DNA of 8,851 bases. Origin: an uncultured Eubacterium sp. (GTDB lineage: Bacteria; Bacillota; Clostridia; Lachnospirales; Lachnospiraceae). The stretch covers positions 1-8,851 of the forward strand of contig CAKRDZ010000056.1 of assembly GCA_934316845.1 (NCBI GenBank). The letters are read 5' to 3'. The translations under genes were made by a program, and so were the position numbers. The notes under the pieces are model-generated. The model was not told the DNA's origin and searched no databases. It saw nothing but the letters and a program-made list of their open reading frames with translations. Below, piece by piece: positions 5,630 through 8,851 of the stretch (the first letter of the stretch is position 1; every line of letters starts with the position of its first letter).

Positions 5630-7240
5630 ATGAAACGAGTACAATTACTTGACTGCACACTGCGCGATGGTGGCTATCTCGTAGATGCACAATTTGGAAA
5701 TACAGTAATCAAAGGAATGATCAAGGGACTTTCCGAAAGTGGCATTGATGTCGTAGAATGCGGATTTTTGAAAGACGAGCCTCATCAGAAAGGCAGCACG
5801 ATCTTCAACAATGCGGCCCAGCTCCGTCCTTTCTTACCGGAGGACCGCCGCCAGACATCTTACGTATGTCTGGCTGACTACAGCCGTTATACCATCTCCA
5901 ATCTGGAGCCATTTGACGGCACTTCCATCGACGGTGTCCGTGCCTGCTTTTTCAAAAATGAACGTTACGACGTCATTGATTTCTGCAAAAGCATTGTAGA
6001 AAAAGGATACAAACTTTATGTTCAGCCGGTCGATGTACTTGGTTACACCGACGCCGAACTTTTGGAATTGATTGAAATGATCAATCCGCTGGAACCTTAT
6101 GCATTTTCTCTTGTTGATACGTTTGGTTCCATGTACAAAGAGGATCTGCGCCGCGTATTTTACCTTGTAAATCAGAATCTGAATGCGGCATCCCGTATCG
6201 GATTCCACTCGCATAACAATCTGCAGATGTCCTTCTCTCTGTCGCAGGAATTTATCGACATGACACAGGGACTCCGAAAGATTGTTATTGACGGAACAAT
6301 GGCAGGTATGGGTCGCGGTGCCGGTAACACCAATACGGAGCTGATCATGCAGTATATGAACCGCAAATACAATTCCGGATACGATATCGACACGGTACTC
6401 GATCTGATCGACAACTACATTGATGGTATCCGAAACACCTGTACATGGGGTTACTCGATCCCTTATTATCTTGCCGGATCGTACAGCGCCCATGTCAATA
6501 ACATTTCCTACCTTACGGCAAAAGCCGGCATCTCCAGCCGCGATATCAACTATATCCTGAACCGCATCGGAGGCGACGCGCGAAAACGTTATGACTATGA
6601 TCTTTTGGAAAAAACTTACATGGAATATGTGGGAATTATCCGTGACGATGAAAAAGAGGTTACGCAGCTCCATGAATCTCTTCAAGGCAAGGATATCCTT
6701 ATGCTCCTGCCCGGATACAGTATCGTCACACACAAAGATGAGATTTTGAAATACTGCGAAGAGAAACATCCGATCGTGATCAGTGTAAATCTTTTGTCGC
6801 ATGATTATCCGATCAATTATGCATATTTCAGCAATAAAAAACGTTACAATTACTGGAAGAGTTCAAGCCGTTTCAGCGAATATAAAAAAATCGTGACTTC
6901 CAATGTCACAAATGAAGAGAACAAAAATCAGGTGATCCTCGATTTTACGCGTCTCGTAAAATGCGGCTGGGATCAGCTTGACAACTCCGGTATCCTTCTG
7001 CTCCGTCTGTTGGATGAACTCGACGTCGCATCAATTGCTATGGCTGGTTTTGACGGCTACAGCCACGACGCTTCCAGCACAAACTATATGCAGAAGGAAA
7101 TGGAAAAAACCAGAAATACGTTGAACGCGGATGAGGCAAACCGTGATGTCCAGAGCATGCTTGAAGATTATCTGAATACCAGAAAATCCGACTGCCCGCT
7201 TTCCTTTATCACGCCATCCCGTTTTGAACTCAATCACTAA
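5630..7240 (+). CDS. DRE-TIM metallolyase (4-hydroxy-2-oxo acid aldolase type) with an extra C-terminal domain
   Basis: 536 aa, against roughly 340 for simple 4-hydroxy-2-oxovalerate aldolases. Residues 1-~300 form an HMGL-like TIM barrel. DCTLRDGG (8-15) supplies R12 and the metal-binding D13, GFHSHNN (191-197) supplies metal ligands H193 and H195, and DGTMAGMGRGAGNTNTE (221-237) is the family's C-terminal barrel signature. Family members add or release pyruvate on an aldehyde. Residues ~350-480 form a second domain: GKDILMLLPGYSIV (353-366), VISVNL (383-388), YFSNKKRY (399-406), then NSGILLLRLL (452-461) leading to ASIAMAGFDGYS (467-478). Its order resembles the DUF115/GT42-like domain in the first gene of this operon. 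AGGAGG lies 5 nt before the ATG. Between kdsB and kdsC it occupies the logical place of KdsA, supplying the 3-deoxy-ulosonate; this is inference. Confidence 0.85.
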   Translation: MKRVQLLDCTLRDGGYLVDAQFGNTVIKGMIKGLSESGIDVVECGFLKDEPHQKGSTIFNNAAQLRPFLPEDRRQTSYVCLADYSRYTISNLEPFDGTSIDGVRACFFKNERYDVIDFCKSIVEKGYKLYVQPVDVLGYTDAELLELIEMINPLEPYAFSLVDTFGSMYKEDLRRVFYLVNQNLNAASRIGFHSHNNLQMSFSLSQEFIDMTQGLRKIVIDGTMAGMGRGAGNTNTELIMQYMNRKYNSGYDIDTVLDLIDNYIDGIRNTCTWGYSIPYYLAGSYSAHVNNISYLTAKAGISSRDINYILNRIGGDARKRYDYDLLEKTYMEYVGIIRDDEKEVTQLHESLQGKDILMLLPGYSIVTHKDEILKYCEEKHPIVISVNLLSHDYPINYAYFSNKKRYNYWKSSSRFSEYKKIVTSNVTNEENKNQVILDFTRLVKCGWDQLDNSGILLLRLLDELDVASIAMAGFDGYSHDASSTNYMQKEMEKTRNTLNADEANRDVQSMLEDYLNTRKSDCPLSFITPSRFELNH

Positions 7241-7255
7241 GAGGCAGGTACCGAT

Positions 7256-7759
7256 ATGAAAGATTTGACGAAGATAAAACTGTTTGCCATGGATGTCGAT
7301 GGTACATTGACAGACGGCAATATCTATATGGGAAATGATGGCGAACTGTGCAAGGCCTTTAACGTAAAAGACGGACTTGGCATCAAACTGCTGAAAGACT
7401 CCGGCATCGTGCCAGCCATCATTACCGGCCGTACCTCTAAGATCGTGGAGAACCGCTGCAAAGAGCTTCACATTGAAGAACTTTATCAGGGTGTAAAAAA
7501 CAAGGCGGCTACGCTAACTGCCTTAATGGAAAAATATCATCTCGACGCTTCCGAAGTGGCTTATATCGGGGACGACATGAATGACCTCAGTGCCATTAAA
7601 ACTGCCGGCATCACATTTGCTCCGGCAGACTGTGGCAAGGCTCTCCGCCCTTACATTGACATCATTCTTACCAAACCGGCAGGACAGGCTCCTGTCCGCG
7701 AGGCGGTTGATATGATCTTGGAAGGACGTTATGATTTCAGTAACTTTTTAGATCTGTAG
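7256..7759 (+). CDS. kdsC: KdsC-type HAD phosphatase (3-deoxy-ulosonate-phosphate phosphatase)
   Basis: 167 aa, a HAD-superfamily enzyme without a cap domain, as in KdsC, which removes phosphate from Kdo-8-phosphate before CMP activation. Seen: nucleophile and acid/base D13 and D15 in FAMDVDGTLTDG (10-21), KAFNVKDGLGI (33-43), IITGR (55-59, motif II), the Lys-containing YQGVKNK (77-83), YIGDDMND (103-110, motif IV) and a tail with GQAPVREAVDMIL (143-155) like the KdsC C-terminal loop. The match runs the whole length. It begins 15 nt after the aldolase stop, with a weak purine-rich RBS (GAGGCAGG). It ends the operon, 20 nt before a strong hairpin. The presence of a phosphatase suggests that the aldolase product carries a phosphate. 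Confidence 0.9.
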   Translation: MKDLTKIKLFAMDVDGTLTDGNIYMGNDGELCKAFNVKDGLGIKLLKDSGIVPAIITGRTSKIVENRCKELHIEELYQGVKNKAATLTALMEKYHLDASEVAYIGDDMNDLSAIKTAGITFAPADCGKALRPYIDIILTKPAGQAPVREAVDMILEGRYDFSNFLDL

Positions 7760-7779
7760 GTGACTTTACTATACAACGT

Positions 7780-7816
7780 CAGAGAAGCGGGAATTGTACT
7801 AATACCCGCTTCTCTG
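7780..7816. terminator. 12-bp hairpin ending the kdsB-kdsC operon and the converging membrane-protein gene
   Basis: CAGAGAAGCGGG (7780-7791) pairs perfectly with CCCGCTTCTCTG (7805-7816) around a 13-nt loop. On the plus strand it runs into CTCCTTTTCC. The right arm is coding sequence of the converging minus-strand gene, whose stop (7799-7801) lies in the loop. It probably serves both directions, though the T-tract is short on the plus side and absent on the minus side. Confidence 0.65.
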
Positions 7817-8248
7817 CTCCTTTTCCAGCAACTGATTGTACGACAAGTAATTTTTAGTAAACAAAACCCCTGCGGATGCTAAGGCTATACCGAGTCCTGA
7901 ATAGAAAAAAGCAACAAAATTTTCCGGAAATATCCCCGCTGCACGAAAGCCAATCCCTCCGCTCATCATACAAGTCATTATGAGATATGCTTTCAAATCA
8001 AAAAAATGCCAAAATGGCCGATAATTTTCATAACTTATAATTCGTTTCGTATGTTTTCGACTCATCTTTAAAAACATTACCCCAAAAAGAAAAAACACAA
8101 CTACCGACAACAAATACATATACCACTTTCTATCAATATTTAAATACGATAACACTCCCAATCTCGCCACATTAAAGCCCGCTATCAGCCACACAATTCC
8201 CGCTATCAGCAAGAGTGTTCTCTTTTTTACACAAAATCTGGTTTTCAT
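7799..8248 (-). CDS. Small integral membrane protein of unknown function
   Basis: 149 aa from the ATG at 8248, which has AAGGAG 7 nt upstream. A GTG two codons earlier is too close to that site. No family is recognised. Four hydrophobic segments are visible at about 11-33, 42-62, 86-105 and 110-131, with a basic start (KTRFCVKKR) and a basic stretch KMSRKHTKR (61-69) after the second helix. The first helix contains an LIAG repeat (LLIAGIVWLIAGFN) encoded by a 21-bp-period DNA repeat. The gene starts 77 nt inside the upstream marR-type gene, in another frame. It is therefore probably co-transcribed with and controlled by the regulator, as often seen for MarR-linked exporters or membrane stress proteins, but it is too small to be a standard MFS or MATE pump. 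Confidence 0.75.
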   Translation of the reverse strand: MKTRFCVKKRTLLLIAGIVWLIAGFNVARLGVLSYLNIDRKWYMYLLSVVVFFLFGVMFLKMSRKHTKRIISYENYRPFWHFFDLKAYLIMTCMMSGGIGFRAAGIFPENFVAFFYSGLGIALASAGVLFTKNYLSYNQLLEKEQRSGY

Positions 8249-8687
8249 CTGCACTCTCCTTATACTTTATTAAACATTTTTCTGCATTATTGCAAATTTT
8301 CGAAAATATCTTGATAGACATTTGTTTCTCTTCTTCTGTCAAACCACTTAGAACATTATCAATAAATTGCTTTTGCACTTTTATTCCTTCTTGTACAATC
8401 CGTTCTGTGTCACTCGTCAAAATAATTTCAATATGTTTTTTATTATCATCCTTTTGAATTCTTTCAATCAAGCCCTTATTTTCCAGTTTTTTCAACGAAG
8501 TAGACACATGAGATTTGGTTGATTTTCTTACCCTTACAATATCCGCCGCCGTATTATAGTGCGGATTATTGTACAAAAACATAAGTATGTCATATTCCAT
8601 CTTAGATAATTTATACTGGTTGCATACTTCACTTGAAAGCAACTCATAATAATTTGTGATTGTCTTATGTTGATCCCAGAAATACAT
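8172..8687 (-). CDS. MarR-family transcriptional regulator
   Basis: 171 aa, somewhat longer than the usual 140-150. A winged helix-turn-helix lies at about 29-92: LSKMEYDILMFLYNNP, the helix-turn-helix around YNTAADIVRVRK, the recognition helix KSHVSTSLKKLENKGLIER (58-76) and the wing QKDDNKKHIEIILT (78-91). Flanking helices would form the dimer. The start at 8687 has GGGAGG 5 nt upstream. Longer readings would run into the promoter. The last ~28 residues (from about ESADENQ) extend past the usual family end, contain ADSG twice and are encoded in the overlap with the downstream gene. The palindrome just downstream of its -10 box suggests self-repression. The ligand is unknown. The region is AT-rich (26 of 100 bases GC at 8261-8360), unlike the operon to the left. 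Confidence 0.88.
   Translation of the reverse strand: MYFWDQHKTITNYYELLSSEVCNQYKLSKMEYDILMFLYNNPHYNTAADIVRVRKSTKSHVSTSLKKLENKGLIERIQKDDNKKHIEIILTSDTERIVQEGIKVQKQFIDNVLSGLTEEEKQMSIKIFSKICNNAEKCLIKYKESADENQILCKKENTLADSGNCVADSGL
8178..8210. repeat. Two copies of a 12-bp direct repeat with 21-bp period
   Basis: CCCGCTATCAGC occurs at 8178-8189 and again at 8199-8210. The period of 21 bp is exactly seven codons, so the duplication keeps both overlapping reading frames open. It gives ADSG twice in the regulator tail and LIAG twice in the first helix of the membrane protein. Confidence 0.85.
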
Positions 8688-8700
8688 TATAACCTCCCTT

Positions 8701-8720
8701 ATCGTTCTATTTAGAATAAT
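8701..8720. promoter_or_regulatory. Candidate MarR operator palindrome
   Basis: TTCTATTTAGAA (8705-8716) is two perfect 5-bp arms around a 2-bp centre. The outermost two bases on each side (8701-8702 and 8719-8720) also pair. It overlaps the -10 box by two bases and covers the predicted start site, a typical position for autorepression by a MarR dimer. Binding is inferred from position and symmetry. Confidence 0.55.
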
Positions 8721-8747
8721 TATATAGTAGCATTTACTCTTTGTCAA
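8719..8747 (-). promoter_or_regulatory. Full-consensus sigma-A promoter for the marR-type/membrane gene pair
   Basis: On the minus strand TTGACA (8742-8747), a 17-bp spacer and TATAAT (8719-8724) match the consensus at all twelve positions. Predicted start is near 8712, with a leader of about 25 nt to the ATG at 8687. Such a strong promoter fits a gene that is held down by a repressor. Confidence 0.88.
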
Positions 8748-8779
8748 TGTTTTTTCCTGTTCAGACCATTTCTAAAACA

Positions 8780-8851
8780 CTAGTCTCTCAAACAGCCAAT
8801 GGGAACAATCTTAACTCCCGAATCGGTTGTATATGCCATATTGGCATTTGC
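8780..8851 (-). CDS. Possible 3' end of a further minus-strand gene (partial)
   Basis: Reading from the right edge on the minus strand, 23 codons are open before TAG at 8780-8782, ending TTDSGVKIVPIGCLRD. The composition looks protein-like, but the fragment is too short to assign. The plus strand is also open over part of it (from an ATG at about 8799) without a visible RBS, so coding here is uncertain. Confidence 0.3.
   Translation of the reverse strand, partial: ANANMAYTTDSGVKIVPIGCLRD
8833..8847. repeat. Short palindrome at the right edge
   Basis: ATGCCA (8833-8838) and TGGCAT (8842-8847) are inverted copies around TAT. It could be a protein-binding site or part of a coding frame. No function is assigned. 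Confidence 0.3.

Noticed and set aside
5834..6802. A 322-codon open frame on the minus strand inside the aldolase gene
   Set aside because: It has no ribosome binding site, shows no recognisable motif and lies antisense to a frame with conserved metal-binding and barrel motifs. It is a by-product of the plus-strand coding.
5630..7240. Ordinary 4-hydroxy-2-oxovalerate aldolase of aromatic degradation
   Set aside because: No acetaldehyde dehydrogenase partner or hydratase is adjacent, the protein is about 200 residues longer, and it sits between kdsB and kdsC.
8688..8747. A longer start for the MarR-family protein from a TTG at 8747
   Set aside because: That start lies inside the -35 box of the consensus promoter. 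The ATG at 8687 has GGGAGG at good spacing.

Overview
The window looks like a chromosomal segment of a gut Firmicute, most likely Lachnospiraceae (Blautia/Roseburia/Dorea-like). This is judged from gene content (bile salt hydrolase, TagF-type glycerophosphotransferase domain, clostridial MarR regulator), AGGAGG-type ribosome binding sites, sigma-A-type promoters with 17-bp spacers and moderate GC. No rRNA, tRNA, CRISPR array, insertion sequence or phage gene is visible.

Layout. (1) Positions 1-67 hold the last codons of a plus-strand gene, ending in a hairpin. (2) A minus-strand operon at 156-2599 reads from right to left: a membrane-anchored GT2 polyprenyl-phosphate glycosyltransferase, a hypoxanthine-DNA glycosylase-like protein (UDG superfamily) and a choloylglycine (bile salt) hydrolase. 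(3) An intergenic region near 2600-2760 carries back-to-back promoters. (4) A plus-strand four-gene operon at 2761-7759 encodes a TagF-like CDP-polyol phosphotransferase fused to a DUF115/GT42-like domain, a KdsB-type CMP-ulosonate synthetase, a DRE-TIM (pyruvate-type) aldolase with an extra C-terminal domain, and a KdsC-type phosphatase. It ends at a 12-bp hairpin. (5) An AT-rich minus-strand pair at 7799-8687 encodes a MarR-family regulator and a small four-helix membrane protein, read from a consensus promoter with an adjoining palindrome. (6) The right edge may hold the 3' end of one more minus-strand gene.

The most interesting part is region 4. KdsB and KdsC are the activation and dephosphorylation enzymes of the Kdo (3-deoxy-octulosonate) pathway of LPS-bearing Gram-negatives. 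Here they sit in an apparently Gram-positive genome, with no KdsA in view, beside an aldolase whose family makes 4-hydroxy-2-oxo acids from pyruvate and an aldehyde. Read together, the operon suggests this route: aldol condensation gives a phosphorylated 3-deoxy-ulosonate, KdsC removes the phosphate, KdsB makes the CMP-sugar, and a CMP-sugar transferase-like domain fused to a teichoic-acid-type polymerase places it on a surface polymer. The enzyme families are read directly from motifs. The assembled pathway and its product are inference.
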